Positions 33,067-41,900 of a stretch of DNA of 64,000 bases are shown here, piece after piece; position 1 is the first letter of the stretch, and each line of letters begins with the position of its first letter. The position numbers and the translations under genes are program-made. The stretch covers positions 43,148 to 107,147 of the forward strand of contig ONVI01000016.1 of the NCBI GenBank assembly GCA_900321275.1, read 5' to 3'. Source of the DNA: an uncultured Eubacteriales bacterium. Lineage in GTDB: Bacteria > Bacillota > Clostridia > Oscillospirales > Oscillospiraceae. Below the pieces are notes generated by a model. That model had not been told where the DNA came from. It worked only from the letters and a program-made list of their open reading frames with translations, and ran no database searches.

Positions 33067-33117
33067 TTAACCGATATTGGTTAATATTACTATACACCGT
33101 TTTCGGTTAACATGCAA
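33067..33117. promoter_or_regulatory. Overlapping divergent promoters with two operators
   Basis: Reverse strand: TTGCAT and TATAGT with 17 bases between (33089-33117), for the lipoprotein. Forward: TTAACC and TATACA with 18 bases between, for the XRE gene. Operator 1 is TTAACC-GATATT-GGTTAA (33067-33084). Operator 2 is ACCG-TTTT-CGGT (33097-33108), between the reverse -35 and -10. The sites share ACCG/CGGT or CC/GG arms, so one protein may bind both. Confidence 0.7.
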
Positions 33118-33135
33118 GAGGAAAGCGGTGATTTT

Positions 33136-33342
33136 ATGATTTCATACGAGAATCTTTGGAAAGTAATGGAGAAGCAAGGTGTCAGCCAATACGCGCTGAT
33201 CAAAAAGTACCATGTCAGCCCCGGGCAGATCACGCGCCTGAAGCGCAATGAGAGCGTCAGCACGCACACGATTGAGATGTTCTGCAAGATCCTCAGCTGC
33301 CAGGTCGGCGATATTATGGAATATGTGCCTGACGAAGAATAG
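33136..33342 (+). CDS. Small XRE-family transcriptional regulator
   Basis: This 68-residue protein is almost only a Cro/CI-type helix-turn-helix: ISYENLWKVMEKQGVSQYAL, KKYHVSPGQITRLKRNESVS and THTIEMFCKILSCQVGDIME. Such single-domain regulators often control themselves and a divergent gene. Its start (ATG 33136) has GGTGAT upstream, and the intergenic region holds two candidate operators. It is convergent with the khpA operon and separated from it by a repeat and a terminator. Confidence 0.88.
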   Translation: MISYENLWKVMEKQGVSQYALIKKYHVSPGQITRLKRNESVSTHTIEMFCKILSCQVGDIMEYVPDEE

Positions 33343-33346
33343 AAAG

Positions 33347-33432
33347 TGTCATCCTGAGCGCGGCGAAGGATTCCCCCGGCAGTACGTGTACCCATACGGG
33401 ATTCTTCGCTTCGCATAGAATAACACTTTCAT
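33347..33432. repeat. Dispersed inverted repeat D (GTGTCATCCTGAGCG type)
   Basis: AAAGTGTCATCCTGAGCGCG at the left pairs imperfectly with GCATAGAATAACACTTT at the right; inside, GCGAAGGATTC opposes GGATTCTTCGC. Such TGTCAT(C/T)CTGAGCG repeats are widely scattered in Firmicutes and other genomes. A related inverted repeat lies at 4792-4857. Confidence 0.65.
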
Positions 33433-33454
33433 AACATTATAGTTTAAAATGTCA

Positions 33455-33484
33455 AAAACCCTTCGGTACAAACCGAAGGGTTTT
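33455..33484. terminator. Bidirectional terminator between XRE and khpA
   Basis: AAAACCCTTCGGT pairs with ACCGAAGGGTTTT around ACAA, flanked by A and T runs. It ends both convergent transcripts. Confidence 0.85.
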
Positions 33485-33489
33485 CAGGA

Positions 33490-33720
33490 TCAGTCCATAA
33501 TCTCAACTGATACTTTCTTGCCCTTTCTCTGGGCGACGGCCCGCATGAGGATGCGGATCTGCTTGACGATCCTCCCCTGCCGGCCGATGACCTTGCCCAT
33601 GTCGCCGTCCGCGACGCGGACCTCGAAGATCGTCTCTCCGTCGGCTTTGCGCTCGGTCACAGAGACCTGGTCGGGATTGTCCACCAGGCTCTGCACGATA
33701 TAGGTCAAAAGCTCTTTCAT
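33490..33720 (-). CDS. khpA: KH-domain RNA-binding protein KhpA
   Basis: This 76-residue protein is a single type II KH domain with the loop GKVIGRQGRIVKQIRILM near residues 42-59. It binds RNA together with KhpB/EloR in Firmicutes and affects cell elongation. It sits 20 bases downstream of rpsP in the ylxM-ffh-rpsP-khpA operon, the usual place. The stop is just ahead of the terminator. Confidence 0.92.
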   Translation of the reverse strand: MKELLTYIVQSLVDNPDQVSVTERKADGETIFEVRVADGDMGKVIGRQGRIVKQIRILMRAVAQRKGKKVSVEIMD

Positions 33721-33740
33721 GCGGTCATGAACTCCTTAAT

Positions 33741-33977
33741 TTAGGCCTCAACTTTCTTGAGCAGGCCGCGGACTGTATCGGTGGGCTGTGCGCCGTTCGC
33801 GATCCAGTACTTTGCGCGCTCCATGTCGACCTTGATCTTCTCGCCTTCGGCCATGGGATCGTACATACCGATCTCCTCGATGAAACGGCCGTCACGCGGG
33901 CTGCGGGAATCCGCAACGACGATGCGGTAGTAAGGGGCCTTCTTGGCGCCCATTCTGCGAAGTCTGATCTTAACCAT
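33741..33977 (-). CDS. rpsP: 30S ribosomal protein S16
   Basis: The 78-residue product begins [20 protein letters not shown] and continues [20 protein letters not shown], both diagnostic for S16. It is complete and of normal length. An AGGTGAA-type site precedes the ATG. The neighbours ffh and khpA are standard in Firmicutes. Confidence 0.97.
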   Translation of the reverse strand: MVKIRLRRMGAKKAPYYRIVVADSRSPRDGRFIEEIGMYDPMAEGEKIKVDMERAKYWIANGAQPTDTVRGLLKKVEA

Positions 33978-34041
33978 GTATATTCACCTCCATGTTGAAT
34001 ATCAAAATATATTACAAGCGCTTTCGCGCATTGCAAACGCT

Positions 34042-35412
34042 TTAAAATCCGGGGAAGCCCCCGAACAGGCCGCCGCCTTTGCCGCCCATGCGGCCCATCT
34101 TCTTTTGCAGCTTCTTCATGTTCTTGCCGGTGAGCTGCTTGGTCATCTGCTGCATGGCCTCAAACTGCTTGACCAGGCGGTTGATGTCCACCACCGTGGT
34201 GCCGGAGCCCGCGGCGATTCTCTTTTTGCGGCTGGAGTTGAGGATCGCGGGATTCTCGCGCTCGGCCCTCGTCATGGACAGGATGATGGCCTCCTGCCGC
34301 GCCATGGCCTTGTCGTCGAGCTTTGCGCCCTTGAGGGCCTTGGCGTCCATGCCGGGGATCATGCTCAGGACGCTCTCGAGATCGCCCATGCTCTTGAGCT
34401 GGTTCATCTGGTCGAGATAATCGCTGAGAGTGAAGCGGTTGGCTTTGAGCCTCTCGGCGGCTTCGAGTGCCTTCTTCTCGTCGAAGCTCTGCTGCGCCTT
34501 CTCGATGAGGGTGAGCATGTCGCCCATGCCGAGGATGCGCGAGGCCATACGGTCGGGATAGAACGGCTCGATCATGTCGAGCTTTTCGCCCACGCCGATG
34601 AACTTGATGGGTTTTCCGGTCGCCGCCGTGATAGACAGGGCCGCGCCGCCCCTCGCGTCGCCGTCGAGCTTCGTGAGCATGACGCCGGTGATGTCCAGCG
34701 CCTCGTCAAAGGCGGTCGCCGCGCTGACGGCGTCCTGACCGGTCATGGCGTCCACGACAAGCAGGATCTCCGCCGGTTCGACCGCGGCCTTGATGTTCTT
34801 CAGCTCGTCCATGAGCTGGGCGTCGATGTGCAGACGGCCGGCGGTGTCGAGGAAGACAAGGTCGTTGCCGTGCTTCTTCGCGTGCTCTATGGCGGCCTTC
34901 GCGATATCGACGGGATTCGTCGTGCCCATCTGGAAGACGGGGATATCAAGCTGGGCGCCGACAGTCTCGAGCTGCTTGATGGCGGCGGGACGATAGATGT
35001 CGCACGCGGCCAGCAGCGGACGCTTGCCCTGCTTGCGCATATAGGCCGCGAGCTTTGCGCCGTTGGTGGTCTTGCCCGCGCCCTGCAGGCCGACCAGCAT
35101 CACGACGCTGGGCGATTTGTCGCTGATATTGAGCTTGCGGTTCTCGCTGCCCATCAGGCCGCAGAGCTCGTCGTTGACGATCTTGATGACCATCTGGGCG
35201 GGGTTCAGGGCTTCCAGCACATCCTCGCCCACGGCTTTGGCGGTGACGGACTTGGTAAAGTCGCGCACGACCTTATAGCTGACGTCCGCCTCCAGCAGGG
35301 CCATACGCACCTCGCGCATGGCGTCCTTGACGTCGTCCTCCGTCAGTCTGCCTTTGCCGCGAAGCTTTTTGAAGGCCTCATTCAGTTTTTCGGATAAGCT
35401 TTCAAATGCCAT
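34042..35412 (-). CDS. ffh: Signal recognition particle protein Ffh
   Basis: Ffh is the GTPase subunit of SRP that, with 4.5S RNA and FtsY, targets nascent membrane proteins. The 456-residue product has the N-domain, the GTPase loop GLQGAGKTT (about residue 107), FLDTAGRLH, TKLDGDARGGAALS and the methionine-rich M domain (for example MQQMTKQLTGKNMKKLQKKM), ending in a Gly-rich GGLFGGFPGF tail. It is preceded by ylxM by three bases, so the pair is translated together. Length and motifs are normal. Confidence 0.97.
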   Translation of the reverse strand: MAFESLSEKLNEAFKKLRGKGRLTEDDVKDAMREVRMALLEADVSYKVVRDFTKSVTAKAVGEDVLEALNPAQMVIKIVNDELCGLMGSENRKLNISDKSPSVVMLVGLQGAGKTTNGAKLAAYMRKQGKRPLLAACDIYRPAAIKQLETVGAQLDIPVFQMGTTNPVDIAKAAIEHAKKHGNDLVFLDTAGRLHIDAQLMDELKNIKAAVEPAEILLVVDAMTGQDAVSAATAFDEALDITGVMLTKLDGDARGGAALSITAATGKPIKFIGVGEKLDMIEPFYPDRMASRILGMGDMLTLIEKAQQSFDEKKALEAAERLKANRFTLSDYLDQMNQLKSMGDLESVLSMIPGMDAKALKGAKLDDKAMARQEAIILSMTRAERENPAILNSSRKKRIAAGSGTTVVDINRLVKQFEAMQQMTKQLTGKNMKKLQKKMGRMGGKGGGLFGGFPGF

Positions 35413-35415
35413 GGT

Positions 35416-35766
35416 TCAATCCTCAAGGCTGTCGATCTCCCGCATGATCTGCCACGCGGTCCTCTGCGGCTTGCCCTCGGTCAGTTCTCCGATCTCCTTT
35501 GCCTGCCGGTAGATCGCTTCCAGGATGCGTCTTGTGCCCTCGAAGCGGCGGATCAGGCCGGTTTTCTCCTCAATCTCCTGCATGGAGGCCTCGGCCCGGC
35601 GGATATTGTCCCACACGCCCTGGCGAGAGATGCCAAGCTGCTCGGCGATTTCCGACAGGGACAGATCCTCATTGTAATGCAGGTCGAAGCACTCTCTCTG
35701 CTTGTCTGTCAGCAGCTCTCCGTAAAAGTCCAGGAGCATGCTCTGTGTTCTTCGGTTCTCCGCCAC
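35416..35766 (-). CDS. ylxM: YlxM-family HTH protein, SRP-associated
   Basis: The 116-residue protein contains the sigma-70 region 4-like HTH: DLHYNEDLSLSEIAEQLGIS then RQGVWDNIRRAEASMQEIEE. YlxM is encoded before ffh throughout Firmicutes and is reported to affect SRP GTPase activity. It starts with GTG (35766) nine bases after AGGAGG. First gene of the four-gene operon, with a strong promoter upstream. Confidence 0.93.
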   Translation of the reverse strand: MAENRRTQSMLLDFYGELLTDKQRECFDLHYNEDLSLSEIAEQLGISRQGVWDNIRRAEASMQEIEEKTGLIRRFEGTRRILEAIYRQAKEIGELTEGKPQRTAWQIMREIDSLED

Positions 35767-35803
35767 AGCGCTGCGCCTCCTGTCAAGTCATCAAGCTTTA
35801 CAG

Positions 35804-35832
35804 AGTATACGCGCAGTTTCACGATCTGTCAA
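35804..35832 (-). promoter_or_regulatory. Promoter of the ylxM-ffh-rpsP-khpA operon
   Basis: On the reverse strand a perfect TTGACA and TATACT are 17 bases apart, about 40 bases upstream of ylxM. Confidence 0.85.
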
Positions 35833-35920
35833 GTGTTTTTTCTTGTCAGAGAATTTTTGCATATCCCGCTTCAAATGGGAAAAACTGCATGGTGAATCCA
35901 AACATGAAACGGAGAAAGCC

Positions 35921-38900
35921 ATGGACAGCATGAATCTGGTACCGTATATCGAGGATGAGCGGCTATACGACTACGCCGTATCCTGCGCGCACGCCCTCCG
36001 CCCGGACGGAACCCGCGACGGGCGGGGCGAGGCGCAGACGCTCAGGCGCGGCTTTCAGGAGACGGAGCGCTGCAATACCCTGCTGCGGCGGCGTTACGCG
36101 GGCGGAGGAAGGATCCCCGCGGCCTGTGAATGGCTGCTGGACAACCACTATCTGCTCCAGCGGGAATACCCCGCCGTCTGCCGCGCCCTGCGGGAATGCG
36201 AGCGCCAGCGGAGCTGCCGGGGGAGGCTTCTGATTGTGGAGCTCTGTCGCACGCTTTTACAGGCGGGCAACGGGAAAATCGATCAGCCGCGCTGCGCGGT
36301 TTTTCTGCGCGGCTTTCAGTCTGTTACGGTGCTGCAAAGGCGGGAGCTGCTGCTTTTCCCGGCGGCGCTGCGGGCGGTAATCCTCGAGGCGGTCTCCGGC
36401 GCGTGCCGCAGACTCGTCGCGTCATCGGAGCCCGGGGAGCTGACGGAGACGCTCTCGTCGCTCTTTCGCTCACTGATCCTGCTGTCCGCCATGGATATGG
36501 AAGCCGTCCTGGACGGGGCCGACGTGCCCGGACAGATCCTGTCCGAAGAGACGGAGGGCAGCTATGTCAAAATGGACCGGCAGACAAAGGATTCCTATCT
36601 GCGCCGTCTGTCGAAGCTGGCTGCGGCGCAGGGGACGGATGAACAGTCTATGGCCCGACGCCTTGTGGATACGGCAGGGGAGGAGGGGCGGCACGTCGGC
36701 TTCCTGCTCTTCTCCCCACCGGGGGAGCTGCGGGGCGCGGTCTATATCGCTTCCCTCACGGGGCTGACGCTCTTCGGCTGTCTGTTCTTCTTCGTGCTGC
36801 TCGGGGATCTGTGGGGGACGCTCCTGCTGCTGGTGCCGCTCTGGTCGCTTGTGAAGGGCTTTGTGGATTTCCTGCTGCTGCGCTTTCTGAAGCCGGAGCC
36901 CCTGCCGCGGCTCGATCTCTCCAGGGGCGTGCCGCCGGAGGGCAGGACAATCTGCGTACTGTCGGCGCTTTTGGGCTGTGTGGAGCTCAAGCGCCTGGAA
37001 GAGCTGCGCCTTGCCTCCGTCCACGAGGGGAAGGAGCTGCGCTTCGGTCTGCTGGCCGATCTGCCCGCGGCGAAGACGGAGACCGCCCCTGGCGACGCGG
37101 CGCTGATACAGGAGGCGAAGCGCTTTGTGGAAGAGCTTAACCGTAAATACGGCGGCGGCTTTTATCTCTTTCTGCGGCAGCGAAGCTTTGACGGAGAGGA
37201 GTGGAGCGGTTTTGAGCGCAAGCGCGGGGCGCTCACGGAGCTTGCAAAGCTCCTGTGCGGGCAAAACAGCGCCCTCGAGGTCACGGGCGACAGGGAGGCC
37301 CTGCGCGGCACACGCTTCATCATCTCTCTCGACGCGGACACGCGGGTCTTTCCCGGCACGCTCGGACAGCTCATCGGCGCGGCGCTGCATCCGCTCAACA
37401 CCCCCAGACCGGGGCCGGACGGACTGCCGGTATTGGGACACGCGGTCATTCACCCGCGCATCGAAACGGAGCTCGAGAGCGCGGGGGCGACGGACTTTGC
37501 CCTGATTTTCGCCGGCTCCGGCGGCTCTGACCCCTACGGCGGCCTGTCGACGGAGCTGTACATGGACGCCTTCGGCTCCGGCGGCTTTGCGGGCAAGGGC
37601 ATTCTGGACGCGGGAATGCTGCTGCGCTGCTCGGAAAAGCTGCCGCAAAAACGCGTGCTGAGTCATGACGCCCTGGAGGGCGCGTATCTGCGCGGGGCTT
37701 ATATGAGTGACGCCGCCGTCGTGGACGCCTTCCCGGCAAAGCCCGTCGCCTACTATAAGCGGCTGCACCGCTGGGTGCGCGGCGACTGGCAGAACGCCCC
37801 GTGGATCTTCAAGCGGGCGCTGCCGCTGATGGATCGCTTCCGCCTGCTGGACAGCCTGCGACGGAGCCTTGTCGCCCCCGCGACGCTGGCGGCGATGCTG
37901 CTCGGCCTCTGCTGCGAGAGCATAGGGCTGCGCCTCGCGGGCTGGGCTGCGCTTTTGACGCTTTTGCAGGATCTCATGCTGACCATGGCGGAAGCGGGAC
38001 TCCGGCGCGAGGCCGGACGCGTGCGCCTGCGTCGGCATACAAGGCTTTTGACCGGCCTCGGCGGGGCGATCGTGCGGAGCTTTATGCGCCTGTGGCTGCT
38101 GCCCTATGAGGCCTGGGTCTGCCTGACCGCAATGCTCACGGCGCTCTGGCGCATGCTAGTAAGCCATAAACGGCTTTTGCAGTGGACGACCTTTGCCGAG
38201 GTGCGCGCTTCCGCCTCCCTTGCCGAGCATGTGCGGGCGATGTACCCCTGCGTCGTGCTGGGGGTACTGCTGATGGCCTTCGCGCCCGAGACCGCGGGAA
38301 AGGCGGCGGGATTCATGTGGCTTCTGTCCCCCGCGGCTGCCGCGGCGCTGGCGCTGCCTGCGGCAAGAGAAGCTTCCCTCTCCGTGCGCGACCGCGACCT
38401 GCTGCACCGCAGCCTGACGGATTGCTGGGGATATTATAAAGATCTCTCAGGCGCGGAGGATCATTTTCTCCCGCCCGACAACTTTCAGCAGCAGCCGCCC
38501 GTCGGCGCGGCGCACCGCACGTCTCCGACCAATATCGGGCTGGGGCTGGCTTCGGCGGCGGCACTGGGGACGGCGGGCGTGATCCCGAAGCAGGAGGCCG
38601 TCGCTTATCTCCGGAACATGCTGCCGACGCTTGAGCGCATGGAGCGGCGCCTGGGTCACTTTTTCAACTGGTATGACACGCGCACGCTCCGTCCCCTGCG
38701 CCCGCGCTTCATCTCCACTGTGGACAGCGGCAATCTCTGCGCGGGGCTTATCACAGTCTGCGCGGCGTTGAAGCGCTGGGGCGAAACTTCGCTGGAGGGG
38801 CGTTTCCGCGCGCTGCTGGACGCGATGGATTTTGCCCCGCTCTTCGATCCGCGCCGGGAGCTTTTCTATATCTGCTACGACGCCGAGAAGGAGCGCGGCG

Positions 38901-41900
38901 CGGGCGGCTGGTACGACCTGATGGCCAGCGAGTCCATGCTCACAAGCTATATCGCCATTGCCCGGGGACAGATCCCCCTGCGCCACTGGAAACGGCTGAG
39001 CCGCGCCCAGCTTCAGAAGGACGGCTACCGGGGACTGGCAAGCTGGACGGGCACAATGTTTGAATACCTCATGCCCATGCTGTTCCTGCCGCTCTATCGT
39101 TCGAGTCTGCTTTATGAGAGCGCCCGCTTCTGCCTCTACGCACAGCGGCGGCGAAAGCTGCCTGGCAAGCCCTGGGGCATCTCCGAGAGTGCGTTTTACT
39201 CCCTCGACGCCTCACTCAGCTATCGCTACAAGGCCCACGGCTGTCCGGCGCTTGCCCTCAAACGCGGGCAGGAGGCGGATCTGGTCATCGCGCCCTACGC
39301 AAGCTTTCTGGCCCTCGCGGCGGAGCCGGCGGCCGCGGTGAAAAATCTGCGGCGGCTGAGGGAACTGGGCGCGGTCGGGCGCTGGGGCTATATCGAGGCG
39401 CTGGACTTTACGCCCGGACGCTGCGCAAATCCCGACGGGGAGCAGGTGCGCTGCTGGATGGCCCATCATGTGGGCATGAGCATCCTCGCCGCGCTCAACG
39501 CCGTCGAAGGCGGCTGTGTGCGGGAGCTTTTCATGAGCGAGCCTTCGATGGCGGCCTTTACCCTGCTTTTGCAGGAGAAACTGCCGGACTCCGCCGCCGT
39601 GATCCGCAGGGACGGCAGCCCCGCGCCGGAAAAGCCCATGCATGCCGCGCGCCGAAACTGGACGCAAAGCGGAGTCTGCGCAGGGGAAGAGCGCGCCTGC
39701 CTGCTCTCAAACGGCGCGTACAGTCTGCGGCTCAGGGACACGGGCGAGAGCGCCGCGTTTCTTGGCGATATCTGCGTCTACCGCCCGGAGGGCGACGACC
39801 CCGGCCTCACAGTCACGCTCGACGGCCGGGCGCTGCTGCCCGGCAATGTAAATACGAAATGGGAATTCGGCGAGGCGCGCTGCCGCTGGGAGACCGAATC
39901 TGACGGTCTGCGCTGCACGCTCACAAGGCAGAGCGCGGAGGGGGAACCGGGCGAGATCGTCCGTCTGATCATCTCTTCCGGCGCCGCGCGTGAAATCCCG
40001 CTTGCCCTGTCCTTTGCACCCATTCTCGCGGAGGAACGCGACTGGGACAGCCACCGGGCCTACTGGCAGCTCGGTATGCAGGCGGAGGAGCGGGACGGCA
40101 AGCTGCTGCTGCGCCGCCTGTCCAAATCCGGCGGGGCGGAGAAATGGCTCTCCCTTGCCGCGGACGCCCCGGCAGGCTTCAGCGCGGACGTCCGCGGCGG
40201 GCTCGGGGCGCTGTTTTCGCCGCTGGTGCGGGCGGAAGTCAGGCTCATGCCGCGCCGGGGCGGGGAGGCGGAGATCCGCTTCGTGATCGCCCTCGGGACA
40301 AGCGCGAAGGAGGCGGCGGAGGCGGCGGAAAGGATTCTCGCCGCACCTCCGAAAGCTGCCGGAAGCATGATCCGGGCGGCGGCGCTGCGGCTCGGGATGA
40401 GTACGGAAGAGCTGGACAACGCGATGGAGCTTGTGCTGCCGCTGTGGGAAAACCGGCTGTGCCATGCAGCGCCAAAGCGTGAGCTGTGGCGCTGGGGAAT
40501 CTCCGGCGATTACCCGATTCTCTGCTGTCAGGCCGGGGCAAGCGAGGCGGACTTTCTGCTGCGCGCCTTTTGCCTGCTCAAATGCTGCGGACTGGAGGCG
40601 GAGCTGGTCTGTCTCTCCGACGAGCAGGGTGAGTACCTGCGCCCGCGCCTGCGGGAGATTGAGAGCCGCCTTGCCTCCTTCGGCCTGGAAGCGTTGCTGA
40701 ACACCCGGGGCGGTGTCCTGTGCGCGCCAACGGAGGCGAAGGAGCTTCTGCGAAACCGCGCCGCCGTATTCATTGGGGAAACGGCCGGAAGAAGCGCTCC
40801 GCTCGCGCCCGCGCTGACGACGCCGGAGCGCGGCGGGGACGTCCCCGCATGCCGCTGGGATGGCGACACCGTCATCTTTGAAATCGGAGGGGCGCTGCCG
40901 CCGCGCATCTGGCAGCAGGTGCTCACAAACGGCAGCTTCTCCGGCTTTGCCGCCGATTTCGGCCCCGCGGGGCTGTGGCTTCAAAACGCGCGGGAGATGC
41001 GGCTGCTGCCTCCGCCCGCGGATATCCGCGCCGCAGCGGGCAGCGAGGCCGTTTATGCCTGTATCGGCAGCGAGACGGTCAGTCTCTTCGCGGACGGCCT
41101 GAACCCCTGCGAGGTACGCTATGCGCCGGGCGTTGCCGTCTGGCGCAAGGAGCTTGCCGGGCGGCGGATCGAGACGACGCTGTTCATCCCCATGGAGCCC
41201 GACGTGCGCGTGCTGATGATCCGCGGCGCGGGCGGCCTCACCCTGGGCTGGGAGCTGCATCCCATGCTCGGAACCGAGGACGCGGCGGGTCTGCGGATCG
41301 AGACGCGCGACGGCCTTCTCTGTCTCACGGACGAGGGGAGCTGGCTGCGCGGGACGGAGCTTTTCGCGGCGGTCTCCGCCGACTTCACGTTCGAGGACGA
41401 TTTCTGCCCCGCCGCCCTGCGCTTTACGCTGGAGGCGCAGGACACGACGCTGCTGATCCTCGGCACCGACGAGGAGGCGGTGCGCCGCGCTGCTGTGCCG
41501 GGGGAGACGCGGGAAATGCTGGACGGCACGCGCGGCTGGTGGCGGAGCTTTCTGGGGCGCTTTCAGCTCGTCTGCGCGGACGCGGCGCTTATGCACTATA
41601 TGAACGCCTGGGCGGTGTACCAGAGCTATGCCTGCCGCCTGCTCGCCCGCAGCAGCGTCTATCAGTGCGGCGGGGCGGTCGGCTTTCGCGATCAGCTTCA
41701 GGACAGCGTCAATCTCCTGCTTCTTGACCCCGGCCTCTGCCGCGCGCAGATTCTGGACTGCTGCCGCCACCAGTACCGCGAGGGGGATGTGATGCACTGG
41801 TGGCACAGGCACCCCGCGGGCGACAAGGGCGTGCGCACGCGCTGCTCGGACGATCTGCTGTGGCTCCCCTGGGCGCTGTGCGAATATACCGAGGCCACGG

